In this document: piece after piece, positions 34,787 to 44,722 of the stretch
Numbering within the stretch: position 1 is the stretch's first letter
Layout: the number at the start of each line of letters is the position of its first letter
NCBI RefSeq assembly: GCF_900116105.1
Contig: NZ_FPAC01000008.1
Location: forward strand, 37,614-101,613
DNA length: 64,000 nt
Reading direction: 5' to 3'
Source: Paenibacillus sp. 453mf
GTDB taxonomy: Bacteria; Bacillota; Bacilli; Paenibacillales; Paenibacillaceae
Notes under the pieces: generated by a model
Seen by the model: only the letters and a program-made list of their open reading frames with translations
The model's database searches: none
What the model was told of the DNA's origin: nothing
Position numbers and translations under genes: made by a program

Positions 34787-36487
34787 TTACAGATCTTTAC
34801 CTGTCCACAATTCTACACGAGCCTTAACCCACTCTGTATATTGCTGCTCCATTTCAACGGCTCCGGCTTTATCGATCTCTTGTAGCATAGAGTCATAGAT
34901 TTCATCGAATTTGTCTGGAGTAGAAACGATCGCCTCAGGAATACGTTTTTGAATAATGTCCTGTGTCTTCTGGAAGGTTACATTGTAATCCGAACCGGAA
35001 GGTACTGGCATATTGTAAGCTGCTCCCCACTCTTTAACCGGGAATTCATCCTCGGATGGGAACAGATCCTTCCAAGTCTCTACACCATACCCAGCAAGTG
35101 TTTCCTTCTCGGCTTCATTGTAGTTCTTAACAATCTCCTCAGGGAAGTTTGTTGTGTAGTAGTTGCCGGATGGATCTTTCACCCCGTCACCATAGTGTGC
35201 ACTAAATACAGTGTAGAGGCTGATTCCTGTTTCTTTTGTAAAGTTTGCATTGTCATTGTTCTTACGATCTTGAACTTCGGCTGGGATCTTGCGAACACCA
35301 TCTTCTACAACATAATGTTCACCTTCAATTCCCCAGTTAAGAAGAACTTGAGCTTCATCAGAAGCGAGCCAGTCAAGGAATTTGATCGTGCGTACTGGAT
35401 CCTCATTACTTACTGTAATACCAATACCGTAAGCATCCAGACCAATATCCTGAAAGTCAGCACGCTTGTAATTCTCATCAAGGCTTACTGGATAATGACC
35501 GTATGTCTCGTCGAACTTACCTGCAGATTTCAAAGCATTCTCTGCATCTCCATATGCCCATCCTTGGTCAATCAAGCCAAGTACACGACCGCTTGCGATT
35601 TTTGCTTTGTATTGATCATCTTTTTGGATAAAGCTGTCTTTATCGAGAAGACCTTCATTATACATTTTATTCAACCAGCGGAAATATTCTTTCTCTTCTG
35701 GACGTTTGTAATGAAGCATCGCTTCATAAGTTTCTGGATTGATGTAGTATTCACCATCGTCAGGAGCACCTGTTGCGGCAAATGCTGGGTTTGTAACCGT
35801 AATCATAATTCTCCAGCCGTCTGCACTGAGTGTAAGTGGAATGGTTGGCTGTCCATCTTCCGTTGTTGGATGCTTCGCATAGTACTCGCGCAGCGCGTTT
35901 TCGAAATCTTCCAATGTTTTGATCTCTGGATATCCAAGTTCTTTAACGACCTTGTGCTGCAGGTTGAAGCCGCCGCCTGCATCAAAGTAAATTTGACCTA
36001 CACCCGCATTCGTTGGAATTGCGTAAATTGCTTGGTCCTCGTTGCTGTATTTCAGCCGGTCCATTTGACCTTCATAGAGCTTCTTCAAGTTAGGTGCATG
36101 TTCCTCAATCAGATCTGTCAAGTCGATCATTGCACCGGCATCAACCAGCTTAGACAAATTACCTTTAGGGAAAATCAGGTCAGGATAGTCTCCGCTCGCT
36201 GCCATAAGGGCGATCTTGTCGTCACCGCCGCCGCTGGAAATATCATATTCTGCATTAATGGTAACGCCCGTTTCTTCAATAATCTTTTGACCCACAGCAT
36301 CCTGCATCTTGTTCCAGTTTGGACTTGCATCCGCACCGAAGAAAGTTAATGTTATTGGCTCAGTAGAGTCCGAAGTACCTTCTGTTCCTGTGCCTGAACC
36401 CTCATTTGTATTTCCGCAGGCAGCAGTAAACAACATTGTGCTTGCAAGCAGCAACATAGCGATTGTCTTTGGCGCTTTGTGCTTCAT
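34787..36487 (-). CDS. Extracellular sugar-binding lipoprotein (LplA-like), copy 1
   Basis: A 566-residue solute-binding protein of the large LplA/YtcQ type. The signal peptide ends in TAAC (Cys24), so it is lipid-anchored. It shares long stretches with the product at 37113-38816, including PNWNQ/KMQDAVGQKI and LTDLIEE. It should deliver oligosaccharides to the permeases at 39068-40976; the GH1 enzyme next to it suggests beta-glucosides. It has its own upstream region with cre-like sites and its own terminator, so it can be expressed apart from the permeases. Confidence 0.92.
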   Translation of the reverse strand: MKHKAPKTIAMLLLASTMLFTAACGNTNEGSGTGTEGTSDSTEPITLTFFGADASPNWNKMQDAVGQKIIEETGVTINAEYDISSGGGDDKIALMAASGDYPDLIFPKGNLSKLVDAGAMIDLTDLIEEHAPNLKKLYEGQMDRLKYSNEDQAIYAIPTNAGVGQIYFDAGGGFNLQHKVVKELGYPEIKTLEDFENALREYYAKHPTTEDGQPTIPLTLSADGWRIMITVTNPAFAATGAPDDGEYYINPETYEAMLHYKRPEEKEYFRWLNKMYNEGLLDKDSFIQKDDQYKAKIASGRVLGLIDQGWAYGDAENALKSAGKFDETYGHYPVSLDENYKRADFQDIGLDAYGIGITVSNEDPVRTIKFLDWLASDEAQVLLNWGIEGEHYVVEDGVRKIPAEVQDRKNNDNANFTKETGISLYTVFSAHYGDGVKDPSGNYYTTNFPEEIVKNYNEAEKETLAGYGVETWKDLFPSEDEFPVKEWGAAYNMPVPSGSDYNVTFQKTQDIIQKRIPEAIVSTPDKFDEIYDSMLQEIDKAGAVEMEQQYTEWVKARVELWTGKDL

Positions 36488-36693
36488 TTGCTGTAATCCC
36501 CCTTAAAAAAATCTTTGATATGCATAACAGGTTGCCCTGTATATACCGATAATGAAAAAGAATGAACTAACATTAATTATTAAATATTACAAATAAAGCG
36601 CTTCAATAAAATCGGAAAAATGGATTAAGAAATTAATAGTTGTGTTGCTTGTGAGGAAAAGTTTAATAATTGAGTTCAATCTAAGTTGAGGAT

Positions 36694-36728
36694 AACGTTT
36701 TCGAAACTAGGTAATGTAAGTGCTTTCA
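36694..36728 (-). promoter_or_regulatory. Operator pair before the first binding-protein gene
   Basis: AACGTTTTCG (36694-36703) and TGTAAGTGCTTTCA (36715-36728) repeat the two motifs found before bglA, here 11 bases apart. A third AACGTTTTCG lies at 36926-36935. Confidence 0.55.
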
Positions 36729-37033
36729 ATATATTCATTGTATGAAATTCCCTTTAAGAAGTCAATCTATTTTTTTAATTAATATATACTTTTTTAAATG
36801 AAAGTTCTCTATTAATTCACATCAAAAATCTTTAATCTTAACCCACTTCTTCTGTTGATCCAGCTATTTATACTAACATAATTGCCAGGAAGGTGGTGTC
36901 TGTCTATCGTGATCCAACACATTTAAACGTTTTCGGTTTATTTCTCCTCATTTTATTAATATCTAATTACTTTATATGTAAATCATAGTAGTGATCCATC
37001 TGTAATGTAAAATTTTAATGAAATTAGAATAAA
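36729..37033. other. AT-rich spacer between the two binding-protein genes
   Basis: Apart from AACGTTTTCG at 36926-36935 I see no gene or clear structure. The region is strongly AT-rich. Confidence 0.4.
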
Positions 37034-37061
37034 GAGACTTTTATAAAACTATAAAAGCCTC
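37034..37061 (-). terminator. Terminator of the second binding-protein gene
   Basis: On the minus strand AGAGGCTTTTATA and TATAAAAGTCTCT form a stem with one mismatch, followed by TTATTCT. Confidence 0.8.
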
Positions 37062-37112
37062 TTCCTTCTTATCAATTGCGCAGCATTTGCTTAAATTATC
37101 TAACAATAAACA

Positions 37113-38816
37113 TTATTCTGCGGCTGCGTTACTTCCGTTCCACAGCTCTACTCTTTGCTTAATCAGCTCAGTATACTCTGCTTCCATCTCGGTTACGCCG
37201 GCTTTGTCCAGCTCAGTCAGCATTGTCTCGTACACGGCATCAAACTTGTCCGGTGTAGTCAAGATCGCTTCTGGGATACGTTTTCTAATAATATCCTGTG
37301 ATTTCTGGAATGCAACACTGTAGCTGGATCCGGATGGTACAGCCATATTATAAGCAGCACCCCATGGTTTTACAGGGAATTCGTCTTCTTTCGGGAACAG
37401 GTCCTTGTAAGTCTCAGCTCCGTACTGCTCCAGCGTTGTCTTGTCTGCTTCAGAATAGGAAGCAACGATTTGCTCTGGATAGTTAGCTGTGTAGTAGTTG
37501 TCAGTAGAATCCTTCACGCCGTCACCATAGTGTGGTGCAATGTTCGTGTACAGTCCAATACCTGTTTCTTTTGTGAACGGTCCGGCATTGTTGTTCTTCT
37601 CATTCAGTACTTCTTCAGGGATGACACGTTGGCCATTCTCATCTACGTTGTAATGCTCGCCTTCAATACCCCAGTTAATGAGAACCTGCCCTTCTTCAGA
37701 AGCCAGATAGTCAAAGAACTTGATTGTACGCACCGGATCTGGGTTCGTTGTAGAAATTCCTACACCCCATCCAGATTGGAATCCTGTATCCTGGAATGTA
37801 TGATCCAAGATGTCCTCAGACATGGTTACAGGGAATGTTGCATAAGTTTGATCGTATTTGCCTTGTGTTTTCAGAGAGTTCTCCGCATCAGCATAACCCC
37901 ACTCTTGGTCGATCAGACCAAGCACGCGGCCACTTGCAATTTTGGATTTGTATTGATCCGATTTTTGTACAAAGCTTTCATTATCAATCAAACCTTCGTT
38001 ATACAGCTTGTTCAGCCAACGGAAGTATTCTTTTTCCTCTGGACGTTTCACGTGCAGCATTGCTTCAAAAGTATCTGGATTGATGAAGTATTCACCATCA
38101 TCATGAGCGCCTGTTGCCCAGAACGCCGGGTTCGTTACTGTAATTTGAATTCTCCAGTCGTCTGCATCCAGCGTCAGTGGAATAGTAGGCTGTCCATCCG
38201 TTGTCGGATGAAGCTTCATGTAATCCTTCAGAGCTTTCTCAAAATCTTCTGTTGTACGGATTTCAGGATATCCAAGCTCCTCAAGAACACGATGCTGAAG
38301 CTTAAATCCACCTGTTGCATCAAAGTATTGTTGGCCTACACCAGCGTAGGTTGGGAGTATATAAATGGACTCATCCTCTGTGCTGTATTTCAGGCGATCC
38401 CAGTACTCTCCATACAAGGCCTTAATATTAGGCGCATATTCCTCAATAAGGTCTGTCAAGTCGATCAAAGCACCTGCATCGACGAGCTTATTCACTTCAC
38501 CTTTGGCAGAAATGATATCTGGATACTCACCGCTCGCTGCCATAAGTGCAACCCGGTCTTGTCCTCCGCCCGTTACTGCAAACTCACCATTCAGAGTTAC
38601 CCCTGTAGCTTCAGTAATTTTCTTACCAACAGCATCCTGCATCTGATTCCAGTTTGGTGAAGCATCTGCACTAAAGAAGTCAAATGTAATTGCTGAAGTA
38701 TCATTACTTGTATCCTCATATTCACCACTGCCATTGCTTCCTCCGCCGCATCCTGCCGCCAGAAGAGACATTCCAAGTAAAGGTACAATTGCAAATTTCG
38801 TTGTTTTGCTAGGCAT
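37113..38816 (-). CDS. Extracellular sugar-binding lipoprotein (LplA-like), copy 2
   Basis: A 567-residue paralogue of the neighbouring binding protein, ending its signal peptide at LAAGC (about Cys23 from the chosen start). The two proteins align through nearly their full length: PNWNQMQDAVGKKI, KLVDAGALIDLTDLIEE, FVQKSDQYKSKIASGRVLGLIDQ. I place the start at 38816 because GGGGAGG of the ribosome binding site overlaps the first ATG at 38834. It directly follows the permease genes, so it is probably the cognate binding protein of that importer. Confidence 0.92.
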   Translation of the reverse strand: MPSKTTKFAIVPLLGMSLLAAGCGGGSNGSGEYEDTSNDTSAITFDFFSADASPNWNQMQDAVGKKITEATGVTLNGEFAVTGGGQDRVALMAASGEYPDIISAKGEVNKLVDAGALIDLTDLIEEYAPNIKALYGEYWDRLKYSTEDESIYILPTYAGVGQQYFDATGGFKLQHRVLEELGYPEIRTTEDFEKALKDYMKLHPTTDGQPTIPLTLDADDWRIQITVTNPAFWATGAHDDGEYFINPDTFEAMLHVKRPEEKEYFRWLNKLYNEGLIDNESFVQKSDQYKSKIASGRVLGLIDQEWGYADAENSLKTQGKYDQTYATFPVTMSEDILDHTFQDTGFQSGWGVGISTTNPDPVRTIKFFDYLASEEGQVLINWGIEGEHYNVDENGQRVIPEEVLNEKNNNAGPFTKETGIGLYTNIAPHYGDGVKDSTDNYYTANYPEQIVASYSEADKTTLEQYGAETYKDLFPKEDEFPVKPWGAAYNMAVPSGSSYSVAFQKSQDIIRKRIPEAILTTPDKFDAVYETMLTELDKAGVTEMEAEYTELIKQRVELWNGSNAAAE

Positions 38817-38953
38817 ATCTAAGTTCCTCCCCATTTAATTACACAATATCTTTTTGATCCAATCCAACAAGTTATATTTATCTCTATTTCTATCTCTATT
38901 TTCTCTAATAATTTTGATAGAAGGGAATCAATTTCAAAACAACTATACAGGTA

Positions 38954-38969
38954 TTTATGAAATGGATCC
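38954..38969. repeat. Short relative of the dispersed element
   Basis: TTATGAAATGGATCCC shares its first 13 bases with the 3' half of copy B and the lysP leader copy. Confidence 0.35.
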
Positions 38970-39067
38970 CACGGATTAAAGCTTCTTATTGTTTAACTGC
39001 TGAGATTGATGCATTTAGAGTTCATATTGTTCGGTTTCTTTACTTCAATCTATCTAGATTGAGTGTA

Positions 39068-39976
39068 CTAGGCTTTTACTGCACCCAGTGTCATACCGCC
39101 AACGAAGTACTTCTGAAGGAACGGATAGACCATAAGGATTGGAACAGTAACGACAATAGTGATCGCCATTCGGATGGATTCCGGTGAAATATTGGCCATT
39201 TGCTGTGCCATATCATTCGCGTTAACTGTAGAACCGCTGCCTTGCTGTGTACTTTGAAGGACCTTCATAAGCTCGTATTGAAGGGTCGTGAGCTCTGGCT
39301 TCGAACCATTGTACAAGTAAGTATCGAACCAGGAGTTCCACTGTCCAACGGCCAGGAACAATGCAATCGTCGCAAGTACCGGCTTACAGAGCGGAAGGAT
39401 GATTTTGTAATAAATTTTAAAGTCATTGGCTCCATCGAGCTTGGCCGATTCTTGAAGCGCATATGGAAGACCATCAATAAAGGAACGAATAACGAATACG
39501 TTAAATGCACTGATCAGAGCTGGGAAAATGTAAATCCAGAACGTACCGATCAGGTTAAGATCTCTCATCAAGATGTATCCTGGAATCAAACCACCAGAGA
39601 AATACATCGTAAGCGCCAGGAACGTGGACACGAATTTCTTCGCTCTAAAGTCAGGACGAGCGAGTGTATACGCTACCATGGATGAACTCAAGAGGCCAAG
39701 CACGGTTCCGACAATCGTTCTAGCCAAGGATACCTGAGCACCTTGGATCAGACCGTCATATTGGAAAATCGTCTTGTAGTTCTCAAGTGTAAATTCACGA
39801 GGCCACAAGTAGATTCCGCCGCGAACAGTATCCGTTGATTCATTGAGTGAGATGGCCAGTACGTTCAAGAACGGATACAGAGTCACTATAAGAATCAAAG
39901 CCATAACAACGTAGTTTGCTACGTCAAAAACCTTCTCCGAAGTTGTGGCGTTAAATGCTTTGTTAGCTTTAGACAC
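39068..39976 (-). CDS. Carbohydrate ABC permease (LplC/YtcP-like)
   Basis: A 302-residue permease with six membrane segments. The cytoplasmic loop ESAKLDGANDFKIYYKIILPLCKP is the EAA motif that docks the ATPase. It pairs with the LplB-like permease 16 bases upstream. No ATPase gene is near, so a general MsmX-type ATPase encoded elsewhere is expected, as for Bacillus sugar importers. Confidence 0.94.
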   Translation of the reverse strand: MSKANKAFNATTSEKVFDVANYVVMALILIVTLYPFLNVLAISLNESTDTVRGGIYLWPREFTLENYKTIFQYDGLIQGAQVSLARTIVGTVLGLLSSSMVAYTLARPDFRAKKFVSTFLALTMYFSGGLIPGYILMRDLNLIGTFWIYIFPALISAFNVFVIRSFIDGLPYALQESAKLDGANDFKIYYKIILPLCKPVLATIALFLAVGQWNSWFDTYLYNGSKPELTTLQYELMKVLQSTQQGSGSTVNANDMAQQMANISPESIRMAITIVVTVPILMVYPFLQKYFVGGMTLGAVKA

Positions 39977-39992
39977 GCTTCCTTCCCCCTTT

Positions 39993-40976
39993 CTACATGA
40001 TGCTCTCTTTAGTGAATTTCTTGAAGAGACCGTTTGCAGTGAACAACAGGATTACGCTAACCACAGAGTTGAATATACCTATTGCCGTACCGTATGAGTA
40101 CCTGCCCATCTGCAAACCATAATTCAGAGCATATAGATCGAGTACTTCCGAGTAGTCCGTTACCAAGCTGTTTCCGAGCAAGAATTGTTTCTCGTAACCA
40201 ATACTGATCAAGTGACCGATCGACATGATGAACAGTACAGAGATTGTAGAACGGATACCAGGCAAAGTGATATGCCACATTTGTCTCCAGCGGCTTGCAC
40301 CATCGACCCGGGAAGCTTCATACAGCTCCTGATCGATACCTGTAATCGCTGCCAGATAAATGATCGCGTTCCATCCCATTTCCTTCCACAAATCGGAAGC
40401 GGTTACAATGTACCAAAAAAGATTCCCCTGCGCCATAAACTGAATAGGCTCATCAACAATATTAAGTGCGACCAAGATATCATTGATAATACCGCCATCC
40501 GTGGACAGCATTTTCGTTATAATCCCGGCTACAACGACCCAGGATACAAAGTGAGGTAAGTATGATACCGTTTGCACGGTTCTCTTAAAAAATTTGCCGC
40601 GAAGCTCATTGAGTAGGATAGCGAAGAATATCGGGAATACGAAACCGACAACTAGTCCCATCAAACTCATAGCCAATGTATTTCTTAGTACAAGGTAGAA
40701 TCGATCGTCACTGAACAATTCGACGAAATGTTTGAACCCTACCCAATCCTGCTCAAAAAAGCCTCTTGCTGGCTTAAAGTCTTGAAATGCCATGGTCCAT
40801 CCCCATAGCGGCAGGTAGTTGAATACGAACACCCATGCAACGAAAGGCATGGACATCAGCAGCAAATACTTTTGGTCTTTCACTGTCTTCCAAAAGTTAT
40901 TAGGCCCTTTCCGCTTCGCTTTCGCAGCGGGTGACTCCTTGGAATCCGTGGAAGCGGGCTGTGTTAGCGTTTCCAT
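39993..40976 (-). CDS. Sugar ABC permease (LplB-like)
   Basis: A 327-residue permease with six membrane segments after a 30-residue charged N-terminus. EASRVDGASRWRQMWHITLPGI is its EAA loop. It forms the channel with the LplC-like partner. A promoter (TTGATA, 16 bases, TATTAT) lies in the 206-base gap after the response regulator gene, so this operon can be controlled by the YesN-like regulator encoded upstream. Confidence 0.94.
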   Translation of the reverse strand: METLTQPASTDSKESPAAKAKRKGPNNFWKTVKDQKYLLLMSMPFVAWVFVFNYLPLWGWTMAFQDFKPARGFFEQDWVGFKHFVELFSDDRFYLVLRNTLAMSLMGLVVGFVFPIFFAILLNELRGKFFKRTVQTVSYLPHFVSWVVVAGIITKMLSTDGGIINDILVALNIVDEPIQFMAQGNLFWYIVTASDLWKEMGWNAIIYLAAITGIDQELYEASRVDGASRWRQMWHITLPGIRSTISVLFIMSIGHLISIGYEKQFLLGNSLVTDYSEVLDLYALNYGLQMGRYSYGTAIGIFNSVVSVILLFTANGLFKKFTKESIM

Positions 40977-41093
40977 GAAATGACCCCTCCTCTGTTTGAT
41001 AACTTAATGATACTCCAACATTTTGAAGAGAAATACCCATTGGATTTAATATAATTTCATATAAAAATTAGAGGTGTGTCGTCGAATTGTTAT

Positions 41094-41121
41094 ATAATAT
41101 GTCTAAAAATGAGGGTATCAA
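41094..41121 (-). promoter_or_regulatory. Candidate promoter of the permease operon
   Basis: On the minus strand TTGATA (41116-41121) is followed after 16 bases by TATTAT (41094-41099). An AACGTTTTC motif lies at 41154-41162 upstream. Confidence 0.5.
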
Positions 41122-41182
41122 ATGAGCTGTTTGAACGACTACATTTTAACAATAACGTTTTCTATTTCCATGAAAAGGCCAC

Positions 41183-42721
41183 TTAGCTTTGATCCCTGGA
41201 TTGCTCCCGGTAAGCAGACGGTGAAACACCAACATACTTTTTAAATTTGCTATGAAAATAATCCACATTCGCATACCCAATGGTAGCAGACACTTGATGG
41301 ACCTTAAGACCCTCTGACAGCAGTTCCTTCGCACGCTCCATGCGAACTTTGTCGACAAATACGTTAAATGATTCCCCCGTATAATTTTTGAACAGTTTGC
41401 CTAGATAGCTGCTATTGTAATTGAAGACTTCGGCAAGCACTTCAAGCTTAAGGTGATCGCCTGGATTCCGTTTAATGAAATCAATCATTTGCTTAATCAC
41501 AGTATCCTTGCTGTTACCGCCCAGCTGGGAAATGACTTTCACAAATTGAATATTGAGTGTCTCTAACAGATCATACAGCGTTGGCTGCCGATATAGAGCC
41601 GCTAGCATGGCTGTATGCTCTGTTACGATGCTTTTGGCTTCTTCATGATTCAGAGACAGCTTATTCAGTGCCAACGCCGCTATTTGAGCCGTTATTTTTT
41701 TGATGTCACCTTCGGTGAAACGGTTGTTGGTTACGGTCTCTTCCATCTCCGACAATACCCGGGTAAGAAGATCCTTGCTTCTAATGTCCAGCGCATAATA
41801 CAGCTTATCAGCCAGTTCATGTTCATTCATCGTCCCCGCATGTTCAGATTCATCATCCGGCTCATACACATCGGATAGAAGCAATATGCTTCTTTCTTTA
41901 GCGAAGAATCTCCGCTCTATTGTAATTAATGCCTCACGGTAAGACTGTTCAAGTTCACGAACACTATCGACAGAACTACCTGCAGCAATATATATCATCG
42001 AAGAGTATCGTTTGAGTACCGTTACGATCCCTTCATATAAACGACGGGCATCTTCTTTGGAAAGCACTGGCTCCCGGAGCAATAGCCCGACATATTTCCT
42101 AGCATTAAATACGACTCCGCGCTGTGTGCCGTTTAGCATCTCTGCGATTTCCCGTTTGACTTCTGTTAGAAATAAGGTCGAATCATTATACAACTCAAGG
42201 AGAAGCACTTGATAGCTTGAAGAATAAAGCCCCCATTCCTTCAGCTGCTCATCCTCCCAGACTTGTCCGTCAAAGATAATGGACTCGATGAGATGCTCTC
42301 TGTAAAACAGCTCTTCGTTTGAAGTCCGTTGCTTGATCTTCTCCTCTTTGTCCAGCATTTTCTTGATTCGATCCAGTTCTTCCATCATTTCTTCTTCATC
42401 TACCGGCTTAAGCAAATAACCATCTACGCCGAAGCTGATTGCCTTCTTGGCATAATCAAAATCGGCATGGCCGCTTAAGATTAGAAAGTGTCCTTTTTTA
42501 CCTTCCTGAAATAGCTGTTCTATCACTTCAAGACCTGTCATTCCAGGCATGCGGATATCAAGTATCATCAGATCCGGCTGAAGCTCATGATATTTCTCTA
42601 CAGCTTCTCTTCCATTAGAAGCCGTATCAATGACTTCATAACCCCGATCTTCCCAATCAATGATCGTCTTCAGCCCTTCTCTGATCATCGGTTCGTCATC
42701 TACAAGTATTACGCTATACAT
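41183..42721 (-). CDS. Response regulator, AraC type (YesN-like)
   Basis: A 512-residue regulator. The receiver domain (1-120) has the acidic pair VDDEP (8-9) and phospho-acceptor Asp55 (LMILDIRMPG). A middle region of about 270 residues precedes an AraC-type double helix-turn-helix (about 405-505), with YNSSYLGKLFKNYTGESFNVF and TIGYANVDYFHSKFKKYVGVSPSAYR. It should bind DNA near the permease operon when phosphorylated by the kinase upstream, whose gene it overlaps by 8 bases. Confidence 0.95.
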   Translation of the reverse strand: MYSVILVDDEPMIREGLKTIIDWEDRGYEVIDTASNGREAVEKYHELQPDLMILDIRMPGMTGLEVIEQLFQEGKKGHFLILSGHADFDYAKKAISFGVDGYLLKPVDEEEMMEELDRIKKMLDKEEKIKQRTSNEELFYREHLIESIIFDGQVWEDEQLKEWGLYSSSYQVLLLELYNDSTLFLTEVKREIAEMLNGTQRGVVFNARKYVGLLLREPVLSKEDARRLYEGIVTVLKRYSSMIYIAAGSSVDSVRELEQSYREALITIERRFFAKERSILLLSDVYEPDDESEHAGTMNEHELADKLYYALDIRSKDLLTRVLSEMEETVTNNRFTEGDIKKITAQIAALALNKLSLNHEEAKSIVTEHTAMLAALYRQPTLYDLLETLNIQFVKVISQLGGNSKDTVIKQMIDFIKRNPGDHLKLEVLAEVFNYNSSYLGKLFKNYTGESFNVFVDKVRMERAKELLSEGLKVHQVSATIGYANVDYFHSKFKKYVGVSPSAYREQSRDQS

Positions 42722-44516
42722 TCAGGCTGCCTCCTTTGGAAACAGTAAAATAAATTTCTGTACCTACACCATATTCGCTATGGATATTAAGTCCATGCTC
42801 TTCTCCATAAGACAATGTCAACCGCTGATGAACGTTTCTAAGGCCAATACGGCTCTTTTCTTCCTCATCTGGACCGGCAATGGAAGCTAACACTTCTGCA
42901 AGTCGCTCCTTGGTTATCCCGACGCCATTATCTGTCACGCCTATTCTAAGCAGCTTCTCATCCAAATTCTGAATTTTGACTTCAACCTTAACGTCCTCTT
43001 CCTGGTTCTCGAGCCCATGTACAATCGCATTCTCAACGAGAGGCTGGATAATCAGCGGAGGGATGTATGTTTTATCAGCAGACTTGTCCAGCCGCAATTC
43101 GAAATCCAATCGATCTTCGTAACGGAATTTTTGAATGAGCAGATAAGATTGAACAATTTCCATCTCGGCTTTGACGGTCGTATGCCCGCTGCCGATCTCC
43201 AAATTTTTGCGCATCAGCTTACCGAGCAGCCGAACAATATTCGCTATTTCGACCTCTCCTCTAATATGTGCTTTCATCCGTATGGACTCCAGCGCATTAA
43301 AAAGAAAATGCGGATTGATCTGGCTAGCCATCATTTTGAGCTTAATTTCCTTCTGCGCGATCTCGAGCCGGTTATTCTGCTCACTTGTCTCAACGACTTG
43401 CGTCATCAATTGATCAATGCTCGATACCATCGAATTAAATTGCCTTGACAGCTGACCTATCTCATCATTTCCATCAATATTGGATACAACTTTCAAATCC
43501 CCTAGGGCGACCCGGTTAATCTGGCGGCTTAACCCAAGCATACGCTTTGTCGTTAAGAACGAAATAACATAGACAAAGACCAGCGCCACCAGCAGCACTA
43601 AACCGATAAATAGCATGCCAATTAAGCTGATCTTGTTCGCATCATTAACGATGCTTTTGTTGGAGAAGACCGATACAATCTGAAATCCATTCATGCTCGA
43701 AGCCGGGAGCAGCTCATCGACAATAATTTTGGAAGGCTCATTCTTGACATCGGTATCAATAATCCCCGTCCCTTGGCTGTTAAGATCCACTTCAATGTCC
43801 AAATTATCAAAGGTTTGTCCAACCAAACTTATATCTTTCGCTGCGACAATGTATCCCTGACTGTCTACAACCATCGTGTCAAAAGGTTCCTGGCTTAATA
43901 TGTTGTTAATCTCAAAGCGATTAATCAGCACCATCAGCACACCTTGACTTTGATATTCAGGAAAATGCACCCTTCTGACCAATGCCAAGGCATCCGCCGG
44001 ATTATCGGGTGTCGAAGGCACATAGAACCAACCGATACTTCTCGCGTGAATGGCTTGATCAAACCACTCGGTATCTTCAATTTGTTCCGTCACCGGGATA
44101 AATTCCAGATTGTTCACAAGTGTAGGATTATAGGTAAAGAATCGGATCGCGGACAGCTCCCGGTATTGCTGAAGATACTCATTGAACAGATCGAAGGCAT
44201 GATAAGTCTTCGTCAGCTCGAGGATGCTGGAATATTCGGTATTTACAACAGTCTCCAGTTCCTTGTTGAACAGCAGGAGATTAGATATATCTGTCGGCAC
44301 CCTGAGAAATGTGGAGGCCTGATTTTTAATTCGATCTACGTTGTTTCTAGCTTGCTCTATTGCTTGATCCATCGCCTGCTGCCGAAAATAATAAGTCACA
44401 CCTATACCGATAATCAGCACAGGAATCATGACGACAAGAACGTAACTGATCAGAAGCTTGTGCTTCAGCTTCGTATTATTGTTAAGCCGTACAAGCCATG
44501 ACAGCAAAGAATTCAC
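42714..44516 (-). CDS. Sensor histidine kinase (YesM-like)
   Basis: A 600-residue membrane kinase. Membrane helices lie at about 20-42 and 295-318, with an extracellular sensor between and a HAMP domain after (about 320-370). SQINPHFLFNALESIRMKA carries the phosphorylated His, VENAIVHGLENQ the N box, and VTDNGVGI and IGLRNVHQRL the ATP-binding boxes. It should sense an extracellular sugar, perhaps via the binding proteins. A cre-like site lies 13 bases before the start codon. Confidence 0.95.
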   Translation of the reverse strand: MNSLLSWLVRLNNNTKLKHKLLISYVLVVMIPVLIIGIGVTYYFRQQAMDQAIEQARNNVDRIKNQASTFLRVPTDISNLLLFNKELETVVNTEYSSILELTKTYHAFDLFNEYLQQYRELSAIRFFTYNPTLVNNLEFIPVTEQIEDTEWFDQAIHARSIGWFYVPSTPDNPADALALVRRVHFPEYQSQGVLMVLINRFEINNILSQEPFDTMVVDSQGYIVAAKDISLVGQTFDNLDIEVDLNSQGTGIIDTDVKNEPSKIIVDELLPASSMNGFQIVSVFSNKSIVNDANKISLIGMLFIGLVLLVALVFVYVISFLTTKRMLGLSRQINRVALGDLKVVSNIDGNDEIGQLSRQFNSMVSSIDQLMTQVVETSEQNNRLEIAQKEIKLKMMASQINPHFLFNALESIRMKAHIRGEVEIANIVRLLGKLMRKNLEIGSGHTTVKAEMEIVQSYLLIQKFRYEDRLDFELRLDKSADKTYIPPLIIQPLVENAIVHGLENQEEDVKVEVKIQNLDEKLLRIGVTDNGVGITKERLAEVLASIAGPDEEEKSRIGLRNVHQRLTLSYGEEHGLNIHSEYGVGTEIYFTVSKGGSLNV

Positions 44517-44528
44517 CTCTATTTCTAT

Positions 44529-44542
44529 TCTAAGCGCTTACA
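44529..44542 (-). promoter_or_regulatory. cre-like site before the histidine kinase gene
   Basis: Minus strand TGTAAGCGCTTAGA matches 13 of 14 positions of the CcpA consensus and lies 13 bases before the start codon, overlapping the probable ribosome binding region. Confidence 0.65.
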
Positions 44543-44722
44543 TAAATGAGCTTGCTTCACCTATCATATCACAAAATGAAGACAAGCAAAGTGACTAGTT
44601 TCGACATAAATCAACATTTACTTTTGGTTCTGTCTGACAGATAAGACGAGTAGTATATAAAGATCATTTCCTAATGTGAGTCTGTATTAAAACATCCCAA
44701 GTGATCTTAAGGAGGACATGCC

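Noticed and set aside
34949-36349. A 466-codon open frame opposite the first binding-protein gene
   Set aside because: Opposite a recognisable lipoprotein; the protein pattern is non-globular and Cys/Ile-rich. The similar frame at 37470-38660 opposite the paralogue comes from the shared codon pattern.
36594-36607. AAGCGCTT sequence before the first binding-protein gene as another cre
   Set aside because: Only about 10 of 14 consensus positions match.
39046-39061. CAATCTATCTAGATTG palindrome after the LplC-like gene
   Set aside because: No T-tract on the minus strand and only 7-bp arms, so not called as terminator.
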